64,000 nt of DNA from DASUGC01 sp035606665. GTDB taxonomy: Bacteria; Acidobacteriota; Vicinamibacteria; Vicinamibacterales; SCN-69-37. Below are positions 8,289 through 18,538 of the stretch, piece after piece. The notes beneath the pieces were generated by a model that was not told the DNA's origin, ran no database searches, and worked only from the letters and a program-made list of their open reading frames with translations. A program made the position numbers and the translations under genes. Position 1 is the first letter of the stretch. The number at the start of each line of letters is the position of its first letter. The stretch lies in contig DATNEY010000021.1 in assembly GCA_035606665.1 (NCBI GenBank), positions 62,001 through 126,000 on the forward strand. The letters are read 5' to 3'.

Positions 8289-9616
8289 GTGTCGATGAAC
8301 CAGACTGATCAGTCTCAATCGCCGCACCAGCTCGTCGCCCAGGCCGACCGGCTGCGCCGCGGCCGGCGCGCGGACCGTGTGGTCTCGCACGTTGCGCCGA
8401 TCGTCGCGGGCGTCCTGCTGGTGTTCGCGGGCGCCGGACGGTTCTTTGGCTGGTCGCGCTGGATCCCATTGATTGCATTGGGTTTGGCGGTCGTCGGCCT
8501 CGCGCTGTACGCGTGGGTGATGCGGCGTGCGCGCCAGACGACGGATGCCATCGCGTCGGAAATCGATCGCGACGCCTCTCTTCGGGGGGAGCTTCGCAGC
8601 GCGCATTGGTTCGAAGCGAACGGCGAACGAGACGTCTGGGCCGAGTACCACCTCAGAACGGCGTCGGAGCGCGCCGCGGCTGTTGAGTGGACGGCGCTCT
8701 ATCCGTCTGTAAGGGCAGCCAAACAGTGGGCTGGTGCGGCCGTCCTGGCCGTCTCGGTCATTGGAATGTCCGTCTATGTTCCCGCTCGCGCCAGCGGGAA
8801 GAGCGTTGCCGACACCATCGGCGATCCCGAGCTTGCGGCGGCGCTTCCGGCCGACATGGCTGCGAAGCTGGCCGCACTCCTGGAGGAGATGAAGAAGGGC
8901 AACCTGAACAAGGATGCCGAGAAGATCTCGCTCGAGGAAATGAAGAAGCTCCTCGCGAACATCGATCCCAATCTTCAGAAGAAGCTGCTGGACTTGCTGG
9001 AGAAGCAGGCGAAGGCCGCCGAGCTCGCCAAGGGCAAGCAGAAGCCGGCCGACGATGCGCGGCCTGAACGTGCGGAGAACGCGAGCGCAGGCCTGCCCGA
9101 AGACATGAAATGGGCGCTCGACGACAAGGCGAACCGCCAGGCCCAGCAGGGGGATCGCCAGACGAACCCGAATAATCCATCCGCGTCGCAGGAGACCGGC
9201 CAGAAGGGCATGGGGTCGGCGCAGGCCGAGCAGACGCAGATGTCGCAGGCGGCGTCGCCGCTCGTGCGCGAAGCAGCGTCCGAATCAGCGAGCAAGATGA
9301 TGATGGGTGGCGGCGGGCCCATGGGCGGTGACTCGGGCCCGGGCGCCGGCGGCAAGAAGAACGACCAGACCGCGATGGGCACCTTCAAGATGATCGCGGA
9401 GGCGCTCAAGAAGCACGAGATCGAAGCGAACGCCGACGCGCTCGGCGAGAACAAGGACAAGGAAGATCGCCGCAAGAAGACCGAGCAGGGCAAGTCGACG
9501 CTCGGATACACGCGCGTCGCTCCGCCTGCGGCCTACGAGCCGAGCCGGTCGGCCGCACCGCCGCCCGTGCCCGAAGCGCGGCGTCAACTCCTCCTCAACT
9601 ACTTCATCCGGAAAAA

Positions 9617-9620
<4 letters not shown>
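8289..9620 (+). CDS. Membrane protein of unknown function heading the MoxR/vWA operon
   Basis: A 443-residue protein I do not recognise beyond its context. Two transmembrane helices near the N-terminus (about 35-55 and 60-77) and a third near 143-160 precede a soluble part rich in Lys, Glu, Gln and Ala: predicted helices around residues 185-240, then a Gln/Asn/Ser-rich low-complexity stretch and a Met/Gly-rich patch (KMMMGGGGPMGG). The start may be GTG at 8289 or ATG at 8295. Its last four bases (ATGA) are shared with the MoxR gene, so it is the first cistron of that operon and probably an envelope partner of the ATPase. Confidence 0.7.
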
Positions 9621-10612
<992 letters not shown>

Positions 10613-10618
10613 CGTCAC

Positions 10619-10668
10619 GAGCCCGGGGGTCGTTTTGGCCCCTTGCTCAACAAACGACCCCCGGGCTC
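10619..10668 (+). repeat. Perfect 17-bp inverted repeat between moxR-like and DUF58 genes
   Basis: The arms at 10619-10635 and 10652-10668 are exact complements (starting gagcccgggggtcgttt), with a 16-base loop. The right arm ends four bases before the ATG at 10673, and no ribosome binding site exists outside the structure. In RNA it would be a very stable stem directly upstream of the start codon, which could act as an attenuator, processing site or translational control. It lacks a terminator U-tract. Confidence 0.85.
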
Positions 10669-10672
10669 TTTC

Positions 10673-11545
10673 ATGGCACTTAGATTCGAAGACGACTTCC
10701 TGAAGAAGCTGGAGTACCTGCACGTGGTCTCCAAGCGGGCGTTCGTCGGGCAGAACCGCGCGGACAGGCTTGCGCCGAAGCGCGGGCGGGGACTCGAGTT
10801 CGCCGACCATCGGGGCTACACGCCGGGCGACGACTTCAGGCAGATCGACTGGAAGGCCTACAAACGTCTGGGCAAGCTGCTTCTCCGGCTCTACGACGAG
10901 GAGCAGGATCTGCCAATCTACCTCTTCATTGATTCGAGCCAGTCAATGCGCGAACCGGCCAAGTTCGATCAGGCGCGGCGCATCGCAGCGGCTCTCTGTT
11001 ACATCGGATTGGCGCACCTCGATCGCATCACGATCCTGCCGTTCGACAAGGTCGTGGGGCAGGAAGTTCAGCCCGGCCGAGGCAAGGGCCGCATCTTCCG
11101 GGTCTTCGAAATGCTCGAAGCCATGGACACGGCCGGTCCGACGAACTTCCGCGAGACGTTCGTGAAGTTCGCCACGCGGCCTCGACAGCAGGGTCTCGCG
11201 GTCGTGATCTCGGATTTCCTCGATCCCAACGGGTTCGAGCCGGGCCTCAAGATGCTGGCGTCGATGGGGCACGACATCTTCGTGGTTCACGTCGCGTCGC
11301 AAGCGGATCGGAACCCCGGTGCGTTGGGGGATCTTCGATTCGTTGACGCCGAGACCGGCGATATCCGCGACGTTGACGTGACTCCCGCGCTGGCGAAAGC
11401 CTATGGCGAGGCGTGGCAGGCGCATGCCGACGAACTGGCATCCTTCTGCGGGCGGTACAACCTCGGCTACGTGCGGGCTGACGCTGAGGAAGCCTTCGAC
11501 ACCATCATCCTGAAGACGTTCCGAAAGGGACGGTTCCTCGCATGA
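10673..11545 (+). CDS. DUF58 domain protein, MoxR partner
   Basis: A 290-residue cytoplasmic protein of the DUF58 family. The family core DHRGYTPGDDFRQIDWKAY lies at residues ~43-62 and continues into a vWA-like half with LFIDSSQSM (a DxSxS metal site) and VVISDFLDPNGFE. DUF58 proteins are encoded with MoxR ATPases and are thought to be their substrates or adaptors. The start ATG at 10673 comes directly after a 17-bp hairpin; an in-frame start at 10643 lies in the hairpin loop and is less likely. It overlaps the next gene by ATGA. Confidence 0.9.
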   Translation: MALRFEDDFLKKLEYLHVVSKRAFVGQNRADRLAPKRGRGLEFADHRGYTPGDDFRQIDWKAYKRLGKLLLRLYDEEQDLPIYLFIDSSQSMREPAKFDQARRIAAALCYIGLAHLDRITILPFDKVVGQEVQPGRGKGRIFRVFEMLEAMDTAGPTNFRETFVKFATRPRQQGLAVVISDFLDPNGFEPGLKMLASMGHDIFVVHVASQADRNPGALGDLRFVDAETGDIRDVDVTPALAKAYGEAWQAHADELASFCGRYNLGYVRADAEEAFDTIILKTFRKGRFLA

Positions 11546-13299
11546 GTTTCGGGACGATGGCCGCATGGCAGGCGGTGGGGCTGGTGGCGGTGGCCGCCGC
11601 CGCGGCGTGGCTCTTGTTCCGCATCAAGGTCCGCCCGCCGCGCGTGCAGGTGCCGACGCTGCTGCTGTGGCGGCGCGTGCTCGATCAGATCCGCGAGATG
11701 ACGTGGTGGGAACGGGTCCGGCGCGCTGTGTCGCTTGCCGCGACCATTCTGATCGCGGTGGTTCTCGCGCTCGCGGTGACGCGTCCGGGACCGGGCGCCG
11801 GTCCGGCGTCGCAGGGCCGTACGCTCATCGTCCTCGATTCGTCGTGGTCGATGGCCGCGCGCACGTCGACCGGTGAGACCCGGTGGCAGCGCGCGGTGCG
11901 GCAGGCAAGAACGCTCGCGGCCGCCGCAGGTGGTGACGTTGCTCTTGCTACGACCGCAGATGGCCTCGTTGAGGCGCCCACGTCGGACGTCGCGCTGATC
12001 GAAACGGCGATCGATCGTCTCGCGCCGTCGGGCGGCGAGGATACCGCGTGGCCTCGCGTGCCGGGCGCCGATCGCGTCCACTTCATCACCGACGGCGCAA
12101 CCGAGCGCGTCGTCGATACAGCCATCACGATTCACTCCGTGTTCGAAGCCGCCCCGAACGTCGCCATCGTGGCGTTTGGCGCACGTCCGGCGTCGGCCGG
12201 CGCCGCCGCCGGCGAGGCGTACGTGCAGGTCGCCAACTACGCGACCTCGCCGCAGAAAGTGAAGCTGACGGTCAGCCGCGGCACGAGTGTGATTTCGTCC
12301 AACTCCGTAGACCTCGCCGCGGGCGAGGCCGTGAGTCAGGTCGTGCCACTCGCGGCGGCCGGTGGCGCCCGTTTGATGGCGCGGGTCGAGGCACCCGACG
12401 ACTCGCTCGCAGAAGACAACGAAGCGTTTGCCTGGATCGATGGCGCCGATCCGATCGAAGTCACGCTCGTCAGCGAAAATCCGGGCGCGCTTGCCGGGCT
12501 CATCGGATCGGATTCGCGCGTGCGCGTCACCCATGTCAAACCAGCCGACTATCGCGTGAGCCGCGAGGGGGTCGTCATCTTCGATCGGTGGCTGCCCGCG
12601 GAACCGCCGGGCCGGCCTGCGCTCGCGATCGCGCCGCCGGACTCGGCCTGGCTCGGGCACAAGACCACTGACGAGCGGTTCGCCCGCTGGACGCGTGGAG
12701 GCAACCATCCCGTCCTTGCCGGAGTCGATCCACTCACCGTCGACATGCGAAGGGTTACCGGTTACGAGAGCGCGGATCTGGCACCGCTCGCCAGGTCGGA
12801 AAAGGGCACGCCGCTGATCTCGGTGGGGGACACGAACGATCGGCGTCTCGTCGTCTGGACGTTCGCGCTGGCGGATACGAACCTCGCCAACGCGCCGGGA
12901 TTTCCGGTGCTGGCCGGCAACACGCTCGAGTGGCTTGGCCGCCCGTCGTACGGCGTCCTTCGGAAGCCTGGTCCGGTGCGGCTCCCGCCGAGTACGTCGC
13001 GTGTCGTGTCGCCGGCGGGGCAGCCGGTGCCGCTCGTCAGGACCGCCGATGCAGTTGTCGCGCGGCTCCCGCAGCCGGGGCTGTATCTTGTTGATGCTGC
13101 GGGTTCTCGTGGTGTGATTGGCGTGAACGTCGGCGATCCGCAGATCTCGAACGTGTCCCGGTCGTCCCTCGCCGGCCTCCCTGTGTCACAGGTGGCGTCG
13201 GGTGGCGCCGGCCGGCCGTGGTGGATGCTGGCGGTGGCGCTGGGATTCGTGCTCGTGGCGGCTGAATGGTGGACGTGGCAGCGACGGGTGACGGTGTAG
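11542..13299 (+). CDS. BatA-like membrane protein with von Willebrand factor A domain
   Basis: A 585-residue inner-membrane protein. Two N-terminal helices (about 7-27 and 62-80) with the RPPRVQVPTLLLWRRV linker match the aerotolerance-regulator N-terminal (BatA) domain. A vWA-like domain follows with IVLDSSWSM, a DxSxS metal-ion site. A periplasmic middle part and a final helix (WWMLAVALGFVLVAAEWW) complete it. Such proteins sit with MoxR and DUF58 in operons linked to envelope integrity or respiratory-complex assembly; the precise job here is unknown. The gene is coupled by ATGA upstream and separated by three bases from the next gene. Confidence 0.85.
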   Translation: MSFGTMAAWQAVGLVAVAAAAAWLLFRIKVRPPRVQVPTLLLWRRVLDQIREMTWWERVRRAVSLAATILIAVVLALAVTRPGPGAGPASQGRTLIVLDSSWSMAARTSTGETRWQRAVRQARTLAAAAGGDVALATTADGLVEAPTSDVALIETAIDRLAPSGGEDTAWPRVPGADRVHFITDGATERVVDTAITIHSVFEAAPNVAIVAFGARPASAGAAAGEAYVQVANYATSPQKVKLTVSRGTSVISSNSVDLAAGEAVSQVVPLAAAGGARLMARVEAPDDSLAEDNEAFAWIDGADPIEVTLVSENPGALAGLIGSDSRVRVTHVKPADYRVSREGVVIFDRWLPAEPPGRPALAIAPPDSAWLGHKTTDERFARWTRGGNHPVLAGVDPLTVDMRRVTGYESADLAPLARSEKGTPLISVGDTNDRRLVVWTFALADTNLANAPGFPVLAGNTLEWLGRPSYGVLRKPGPVRLPPSTSRVVSPAGQPVPLVRTADAVVARLPQPGLYLVDAAGSRGVIGVNVGDPQISNVSRSSLAGLPVSQVASGGAGRPWWMLAVALGFVLVAAEWWTWQRRVTV

Positions 13300-13302
13300 C
13301 AG

Positions 13303-15888
13303 ATGCAGATTAGTTGGACCGCTCCGCAAGCGTTGTGGCTCCTCCTGGCCATTCCGGCCGTGTGGCTAGCGCTGCGCTTCAGCCGGACCAACTTCAACAG
13401 CAAGCAGCGCCTGCTCCAGGCAGCCGTGCGCTCGCTGCTGCTTGCCGCACTCGCGCTCGCGCTCGCCCGGCCGGTCATCTCAACCGGATCGTCGCGCCTC
13501 TCGATCGTGTACCTCGTGGACACCTCGCACAGCATCGCGACGAAGTCGGTCACCGACGCGGCCGATCGAATCGATGCGATCGCGAGCGAGCTGAAGCCGG
13601 ATCATTCGAGCATCGTGGTGTTCGGCGCGGACGCCGCGGTGATCGCGACGACGGCTGAGCTGCGGGCGATCGCCGCGAAGAGTCCGACCGACACCACGGC
13701 ATCGGCGGTTCGGCGTGAGGCGACGGACCTCGAACAGGCCCTCCATCAGGCGCGCGCCGAGCTGCGGCCTGGCTACGTACCGCGCGTGATCCTCTTCAGT
13801 GACGGCCGCGAGACCACCGGCGATTCATCGGAAGCGACGGTACAGCTCGCGGCCGCGGGCATTCCCGTCTTCGTCGAGTCGATGCGCGAGCGGAATCTGC
13901 GCGACAGCTGGATCGATCGCATCGTAGTGCCCGAGCGGCTCACCGTCGGCAGCCTCGTGGCGGTGACGATCGAAATCGGCAGTCAGCGTGCCGCCACCGG
14001 CGTTCTCGAAGTCAAAGCAGCAGACAAAGTGCTCGCGACGAAGCCCGTCACCATGTCCGAGGGTGTGACCTCGGTGCCGATGGACGTGACCTTCAAGGAT
14101 GCGGGTGCGCAGAAACTCGAGGCGAGTATCACCGTCGACGGGGATCCGCTTGCCATGAACAACCGGCTGGCGCGCGAGGCGCTGGTCGGACCGCGCCCGC
14201 GTGTGCTGTATGTCGAGGGCGCGCAGGACAGCGCGCAATACCTTCAGGGCGCGCTCACGCAGTCGGGCTTCGACGTGACGGTGCGGCCGCCGGCGGGCCT
14301 GCCGCAACTCGCGGCCGACTTCGATCCGTGGGACGCGGTAATCCTCAGCGATATCGCGCGGACGGCGGTCACGGACACGGCCATGGGCGCGCTGGCGCAG
14401 TGGGTGGAGCGCGACGGCGGCGGGCTCTTCATGACGGGCGGCGAGGCTGTGTTCGGCGAGGCCGGCGACAAGGGCGGCCCTCCGGGTTACCGGCACACCG
14501 AGATCGAGCGGTTGACGCCTGTGACATTCGAGCGCAAAGACACGCCGGAAGTGGCGCTGATCATCATTCTCGACAAGTCGTGGAGCATGGCTGGCGCGGT
14601 CATGGAGCTGTGCAAGGCGGCCGCGCAGGCCGCCGTGGACGTGCTCGGCGACGAACATACCGTGGGCGTCATCACCTTCAACGATGGCCTCAACTGGGAC
14701 GTGACGCCGCGCAACGTCGGCAAGAACCGCGAGATGATTCGAAAGACCATCGCCGGGATCGAGCCCTCGGGACATACGTTGATCTTTCCGGCGGTCGAGC
14801 AGGCCTACATTGCTCTGAAGGATGCGCGCGCCAAAGCCAAGCACGTGGTGCTGCTCTCGGACGGCCGCTCGTATCCCGATGATTACGAAGGCCTTGTGAA
14901 GAAGATGGTCGAAGCCAAGATGACCGTCTCGTCCATCGCCGTCGGCCCCGCCGCGGACGTGGAGCTGCTCACCAACATCGCCAAGTGGGGCAAGGGCCGC
15001 GGCTACGTCGTGGAAGACGCGAAGGAAGTGCCGCAGATCTTCGTGAAGGAAGCCAAGAACGCGACCAACCCGTCGTTCGACGAAAAGGCCCTGAAGATGA
15101 CCGTGAAGCAGAAGGGCTTTCTCGAGAACGTGGATTTGACGAAGGCGCCGCCGCTGCGTGGCCGCACCGCGACGGTCGTCAAGGACAACGCGATCGAGAT
15201 GCTCGCGACCGAAGACGGCGATCCGCTTCTGGCGTTCTGGCCGATTGGCCTGGGGCGTACGGCTGTGTTCGCATCGGACGTCAAGGACCGCTGGGCGACC
15301 GAGTGGCTCAAGTGGAAGGGCTACGCGCCGTTCTTCTCGTCGGTCGTGCGCGCCATTGCCCGCCAGCGCCCCGCCGGTGTCGGCGTTGACGTGGTGCCGG
15401 GCATCGCACGCGGTGCCATGCGGCCGCTTGCGATCACCGTCGAGGCCCGCGACGCGCATGGCAACTACCTCGACCGGCTCAAGCCGTCGGTCGTCGTGAC
15501 GGACGCCGCGGGCCGCAACGCCTCGCAGGTCGCGCGCCAGGTCGCGCCCGGCCGCTACGAAGCGCGTGTTGTCGCCGATGCCACGCAGCCGCTCACCGTC
15601 ACGGTCGATGGCGGCGAATCAGTAAGGGCGACGCGTTTGATCATTCCGGACAACGCGGCCGAGTATCGATTCCGTACGCCTGACGATGCCGGGCTTGCCG
15701 CGATCGCGCAGGCGACCGGCGGCCAGGTCGGCGCAACGGCCGCCGCGCTCCGTCGCGCGTCGCAGGCGCAGGCCTCCCGCAGTGCGCTCTGGCCGGCGCT
15801 CGTACTCGCGGCACTCGCGCTCTGGTTCGTTGACATCCTCATCCGTCGAATCCGATTCTTCGAGGGCGAAGGGCAGCTCACCGTCTAG
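13303..15888 (+). CDS. Large membrane protein with two vWA domains and a GATase1-like insert
   Basis: An 861-residue protein ending the MoxR operon. After two N-terminal helices (about 9-25 and 40-57) comes a first vWA domain with the metal motif DTSHS. A beta-rich section follows, then a glutamine-amidotransferase-like Rossmann segment (RVLYVEGAQDSAQYLQGAL, about 300-390). A second vWA domain has DKSWSM and SGHTLIFPAVEQAY. The C-terminal half is periplasmic, and the last helix (ALWPALVLAALALWFVDIL) anchors it. Two metal-adhesion sites in one chain suggest it binds two partners or one partner bivalently. The catalytic triad of a true amidotransferase is not evident. Confidence 0.85.
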   Translation: MQISWTAPQALWLLLAIPAVWLALRFSRTNFNSKQRLLQAAVRSLLLAALALALARPVISTGSSRLSIVYLVDTSHSIATKSVTDAADRIDAIASELKPDHSSIVVFGADAAVIATTAELRAIAAKSPTDTTASAVRREATDLEQALHQARAELRPGYVPRVILFSDGRETTGDSSEATVQLAAAGIPVFVESMRERNLRDSWIDRIVVPERLTVGSLVAVTIEIGSQRAATGVLEVKAADKVLATKPVTMSEGVTSVPMDVTFKDAGAQKLEASITVDGDPLAMNNRLAREALVGPRPRVLYVEGAQDSAQYLQGALTQSGFDVTVRPPAGLPQLAADFDPWDAVILSDIARTAVTDTAMGALAQWVERDGGGLFMTGGEAVFGEAGDKGGPPGYRHTEIERLTPVTFERKDTPEVALIIILDKSWSMAGAVMELCKAAAQAAVDVLGDEHTVGVITFNDGLNWDVTPRNVGKNREMIRKTIAGIEPSGHTLIFPAVEQAYIALKDARAKAKHVVLLSDGRSYPDDYEGLVKKMVEAKMTVSSIAVGPAADVELLTNIAKWGKGRGYVVEDAKEVPQIFVKEAKNATNPSFDEKALKMTVKQKGFLENVDLTKAPPLRGRTATVVKDNAIEMLATEDGDPLLAFWPIGLGRTAVFASDVKDRWATEWLKWKGYAPFFSSVVRAIARQRPAGVGVDVVPGIARGAMRPLAITVEARDAHGNYLDRLKPSVVVTDAAGRNASQVARQVAPGRYEARVVADATQPLTVTVDGGESVRATRLIIPDNAAEYRFRTPDDAGLAAIAQATGGQVGATAAALRRASQAQASRSALWPALVLAALALWFVDILIRRIRFFEGEGQLTV

Positions 15889-15911
15889 CGCTCACTAGGC
15901 AGGGGTGCCAT

Positions 15912-16274
15912 ATGGCGTCGCCCTCATCTCCAACTGTCGCCGGACATTTCAAGGACCGGCCCACCGTCGTTCGCGACACGTATGACGCCGTCCTCACCGC
16001 GGCCCGCGCGCTCGGGCCGGTGCGCGAGGAACCGAAGAAGACGTCGATTCATCTCTGCCGCAAGACTGCGTTCGCCGGCGTCGCAACCAGGCGGAACGGA
16101 ATCGTCCTGACGCTGAAGGTCGCAGCCGACATCCGAAGCGGCCGCGTCCGTCGCCGCGAGCACGCGTCTGCCCATCGCTGGCATGTGGAGATCGACCTGA
16201 CGGATCCGAAGCAGGTGGATCGAGAGCTTCGGGGATGGATCAAGCGGGCGTATGAGCTCGGTGCGGAGCGTTGA
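15912..16274 (+). CDS. DUF5655-domain protein
   Basis: A 120-residue cytoplasmic protein. VVRDTYDAVLTAARALGPVR, a KTSIHLCRKTAFAGV strand pair and the terminal RELRGWIKRAYELG fit the small DUF5655 family, which is structurally reminiscent of DNA- or nucleotide-binding alpha/beta domains but has no assigned reaction. The start ATG has a caggggtg sequence 5-10 bases upstream. The stop overlaps the TTG start of the next gene (TTGA). Confidence 0.7.
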   Translation: MASPSSPTVAGHFKDRPTVVRDTYDAVLTAARALGPVREEPKKTSIHLCRKTAFAGVATRRNGIVLTLKVAADIRSGRVRRREHASAHRWHVEIDLTDPKQVDRELRGWIKRAYELGAER

Positions 16275-16885
16275 GGGCATTCGCGCGTTTTGCCGTCGGC
16301 GTTGTTGTCGGGGCCTCCCTCGGCGTTCAGGCCGCGCAGGTGGGCAGTCCGGCGTCAGAGGGTTTCGGCCAGAGTGTCTCGGGCCTCCGGATAGGGATTG
16401 CCTCCAGCACGGCAGAGCAGCCGGCGAGCGGCGCTGAGTTCATCGTGGTGCTCGAAAACACCGGCGGCTCCGACTTCGTCGTCAACCTGGGAAGCATGCT
16501 GGGCAACGGCAGAGTGATTTGGCCGACCGCGGTGCACCTGTTGCTCACCTCTGACGGGACCACGCGCGACTTGCGCTTCTTCGATCGACGCTATCCGGGG
16601 ATCGCAGGCCGAGTGGACGACTTTCCGGTTCCGCTACGCGCCCGGTCCAGGTATTCGTTCACTGCATCGTTGGATCAATATTCGAGCACCGCGACAAAGG
16701 AACTTGCCTTGAGGCTGAGCCCGGGCCGGTATCGAATCGCGGCCCGCTTCGACGGCATGGGCGCCGAGACGGGAAACCTGGACATGGCGGGTCTGAAGTT
16801 GATGAACTTCTGGAAGGGCACGGTGCAGTCCGCGGCTGCTGAATTTCAAGTAGTCGCTCGAGCACAGCAGGCAGGCGGTCGCTAG
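16271..16885 (+). CDS. Exported protein of unknown function
   Basis: A 204-residue protein with a signal peptide (cleavage probably after VQAA, near residue 23) and a predicted beta-sandwich body (FIVVLENTGGSDFVVNLGS; YSFTASLDQY; LSPGRYRIAARFD). This arrangement is like proteinase-inhibitor or BsuPI-type periplasmic domains. I do not recognise a family. The start appears to be TTG at 16271, sharing bases with the stop of the DUF5655 gene; a later start would shorten the signal peptide. Confidence 0.6.
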   Translation: MRAFARFAVGVVVGASLGVQAAQVGSPASEGFGQSVSGLRIGIASSTAEQPASGAEFIVVLENTGGSDFVVNLGSMLGNGRVIWPTAVHLLLTSDGTTRDLRFFDRRYPGIAGRVDDFPVPLRARSRYSFTASLDQYSSTATKELALRLSPGRYRIAARFDGMGAETGNLDMAGLKLMNFWKGTVQSAAAEFQVVARAQQAGGR

Positions 16886-17050
16886 GCGGCTATGTACGTC
16901 GGCCCGGCCGTCGCACTCGCATTCGCTCTAGTCATCGCGGGCGCAATCACACTGACCGAGCGGTTTCAGCCGTCGCCTTCGCCGTTCGTGGCGGTGAACC
17001 GAGGGCGGTTTCGACATCTGAGTGACGCTAGAATTCCCCAGGAGGCTGGA

Positions 17051-17506
17051 ATGAGTATCCGAACCGCAGTCGCGATTGGCTTGGCCCTGGCCCTGGCGCC
17101 AGCGGCCGTTTCAACGCAGCAGAAGACTGATTTCTCCGGCCGCTGGGTCCAGCTCACGCCCGCTGAAGGCGCGGGCGGCGAACAGATCATCAAGCAGACT
17201 GAAACGCGCCTCACGATGTATCACGACTCAGAGGGCAGCGGTCATTCGATGGTCTTCAACCTCGATGGGACCGAAGGGCGGAGCACGATGCAGTCACACG
17301 GCATGGACATCGTCACCGTTTCGAAGTCCGCCTGGACCGGAGGCAAGCTAACGATCACGAGCAAGACTACGTACACACCCGATCGGGTGATGGATCAGGT
17401 CATGGTGTGGTCCATCGATGAAAAGGGTCAGTTCATCATCGATCTCACGCAGACGATGACCGGACGGCCGACGGAAAAGCACACGATCGTGCACAAGAAG
17501 CTGTGA
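17051..17506 (+). CDS. Small exported protein of unknown function
   Basis: A 151-residue secreted protein. The ATG at 17051 is preceded by a strong AGGAGG about 7 bases upstream and opens a signal peptide (IGLALALAPAAVSTQ). The mature part begins with DFSGRW and alternates short strands, resembling lipocalin-like or heavy-metal-resistance reporter proteins common in acidobacterial genomes. The frame is also open back to 16892, where it would encode a hydrophobic segment. I reject that extension because of the ribosome binding site and signal peptide at 17051. Confidence 0.65.
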   Translation: MSIRTAVAIGLALALAPAAVSTQQKTDFSGRWVQLTPAEGAGGEQIIKQTETRLTMYHDSEGSGHSMVFNLDGTEGRSTMQSHGMDIVTVSKSAWTGGKLTITSKTTYTPDRVMDQVMVWSIDEKGQFIIDLTQTMTGRPTEKHTIVHKKL

Positions 17507-17552
17507 TGAACCGGGAACCGGACGCGCGAACCCGGAACCCTGCGCCCTGAAC
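17507..17552. repeat. Short direct-repeat cluster in a convergent gap
   Basis: The gap between two convergent genes is made almost entirely of degenerate units of the type gaacc(c)gg / gaaccct. It resembles one arm of the unit-built inverted repeats found elsewhere in this window, but no complementary arm is present. Confidence 0.5.
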
Positions 17553-18482
17553 CTACGAAGTATTCCTCTCGTAACTCTCCGCCTGTTCGTGCGCATGATA
17601 CGAACTCCGCACGAGCGGTCCTGACTCGACATGTCCGAACCCCAATTCGAGCGCGATGCGCTTGAGCTCGCGGAATTCCTCGGGCGCGTAGTAACGCTCC
17701 ATCGGCAGGTGCGCCAATGACGGACGCAGGTACTGTCCGATGGTCAGGATCTGGCAGTCAACCTTGCGCAGGTCGCGCAGCACCTCAACGACTTCATCGA
17801 CCGTCTCGCCAAGTCCGACCATGATGCCGGTCTTCGTGGGGATCTCCGGCGCCCACGTCCGCGCGCGTTCGAGGAGCTCCAGCGCGCGTGTATAGCGTCC
17901 GCCCGGCCGTGCCTGGCGATACAGCCGCGGCACGGTCTCGATGTTGTGGTTGAGGACGTCGGGCCGTGCCTCGAGAACTGTGCGGAGCGGAGCTTCGTGT
18001 CCCTGAAAGTCCGGAATCAGAACCTCGACTCGGCACTCGGGCCGGCGTTCCTTGATGGCGCGAATCGTCGCCGCGAACGCGCCGCCGCCGAAGTCCTCGA
18101 GATCGTCGCGATCGACAGACGTCACGACGACGTAGGCGAGCTCCATCGTCGCGACGGCTTCAGCCAGCTTCGCCGGCTCGTCGGGATTCAGGGCAAGCGG
18201 CGCGCCGTGGGTGACGTTGCAGTAGCCGCACGCGCGCGTGCAGACGTCGCCCATGATCATGAACGTCGCCGTGCCATGGTGCCAGCACTCGCCGATGTTG
18301 GGGCAGTGCGCTTCCTCGCACACGGTGTGGAGGTTGAGATCCCGCATCAGGCCCTTCAGCCGCAGGTAGCCCGGCGAGCCGGGCGCCCGGACCTTTAGCC
18401 ACTCCGGCTTTGGCGCCCGCGCGAGCGTGGCGTCCTTCACCCGTCGGCCGCGTATGAATTGAAGGGGGGCGATGCCTGACAT
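17553..18482 (-). CDS. lipA: Lipoyl synthase
   Basis: A 309-residue radical-SAM enzyme that inserts two sulfur atoms into octanoyl groups on lipoyl domains (EC 2.8.1.8). Both iron-sulfur sites are present: the auxiliary cluster motif CEEAHCPNIGEC near residue 55 and the radical-SAM CTRACGYC near 80. VVVTSVDRDDLEDFGG, NHNIETVPRL and the C-terminal RSSYHA are also family signatures. The start ATG at 18482 follows a leader carrying a perfect 8-bp hairpin. A minus-strand TATACT at 18524-18529 would serve as its -10 box. Confidence 0.96.
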   Translation of the reverse strand: MSGIAPLQFIRGRRVKDATLARAPKPEWLKVRAPGSPGYLRLKGLMRDLNLHTVCEEAHCPNIGECWHHGTATFMIMGDVCTRACGYCNVTHGAPLALNPDEPAKLAEAVATMELAYVVVTSVDRDDLEDFGGGAFAATIRAIKERRPECRVEVLIPDFQGHEAPLRTVLEARPDVLNHNIETVPRLYRQARPGGRYTRALELLERARTWAPEIPTKTGIMVGLGETVDEVVEVLRDLRKVDCQILTIGQYLRPSLAHLPMERYYAPEEFRELKRIALELGFGHVESGPLVRSSYHAHEQAESYERNTS

Positions 18483-18492
18483 TTCTGCGTAG

Positions 18493-18512
18493 GCCGGCCC
18501 TTCAGGGCCGGC
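18493..18512. repeat. Perfect hairpin in the lipA leader
   Basis: gccggccc, a TTCA loop, then gggccggc: an 8-bp perfect stem between the lipA start and the divergent promoter. It shares the core ggccgg-S-ccttcag with a sequence near 56276-56288, so it may be one copy of a dispersed element. Confidence 0.7.
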
Positions 18513-18523
18513 GGAACCCTCTC

Positions 18524-18531
18524 AGTATAAT
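18524..18531. promoter_or_regulatory. Shared bidirectional -10 region for lipA and the UlaG-like gene
   Basis: AGTATAAT reads as a perfect TATAAT (18526-18531) for the plus-strand gene at 18539, seven bases away, and as TATACT (18529-18524) for lipA on the minus strand. Overlapping inverted -10 boxes are typical of bidirectional bacterial promoters. No strong -35 is visible on either side. Confidence 0.5.
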
Positions 18532-18538
18532 TCGCGCC

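Noticed and set aside
13825..15459. A 544-codon open frame antisense to the large vWA gene
   Set aside because: His/Arg/Asp-rich mirror of the sense frame with no recognisable domain.
16892..17050. A hydrophobic N-terminal extension of the small exported protein
   Set aside because: A strong ribosome binding site and signal peptide begin at 17051; the extension has no such support, though a separate tiny membrane peptide cannot be excluded.
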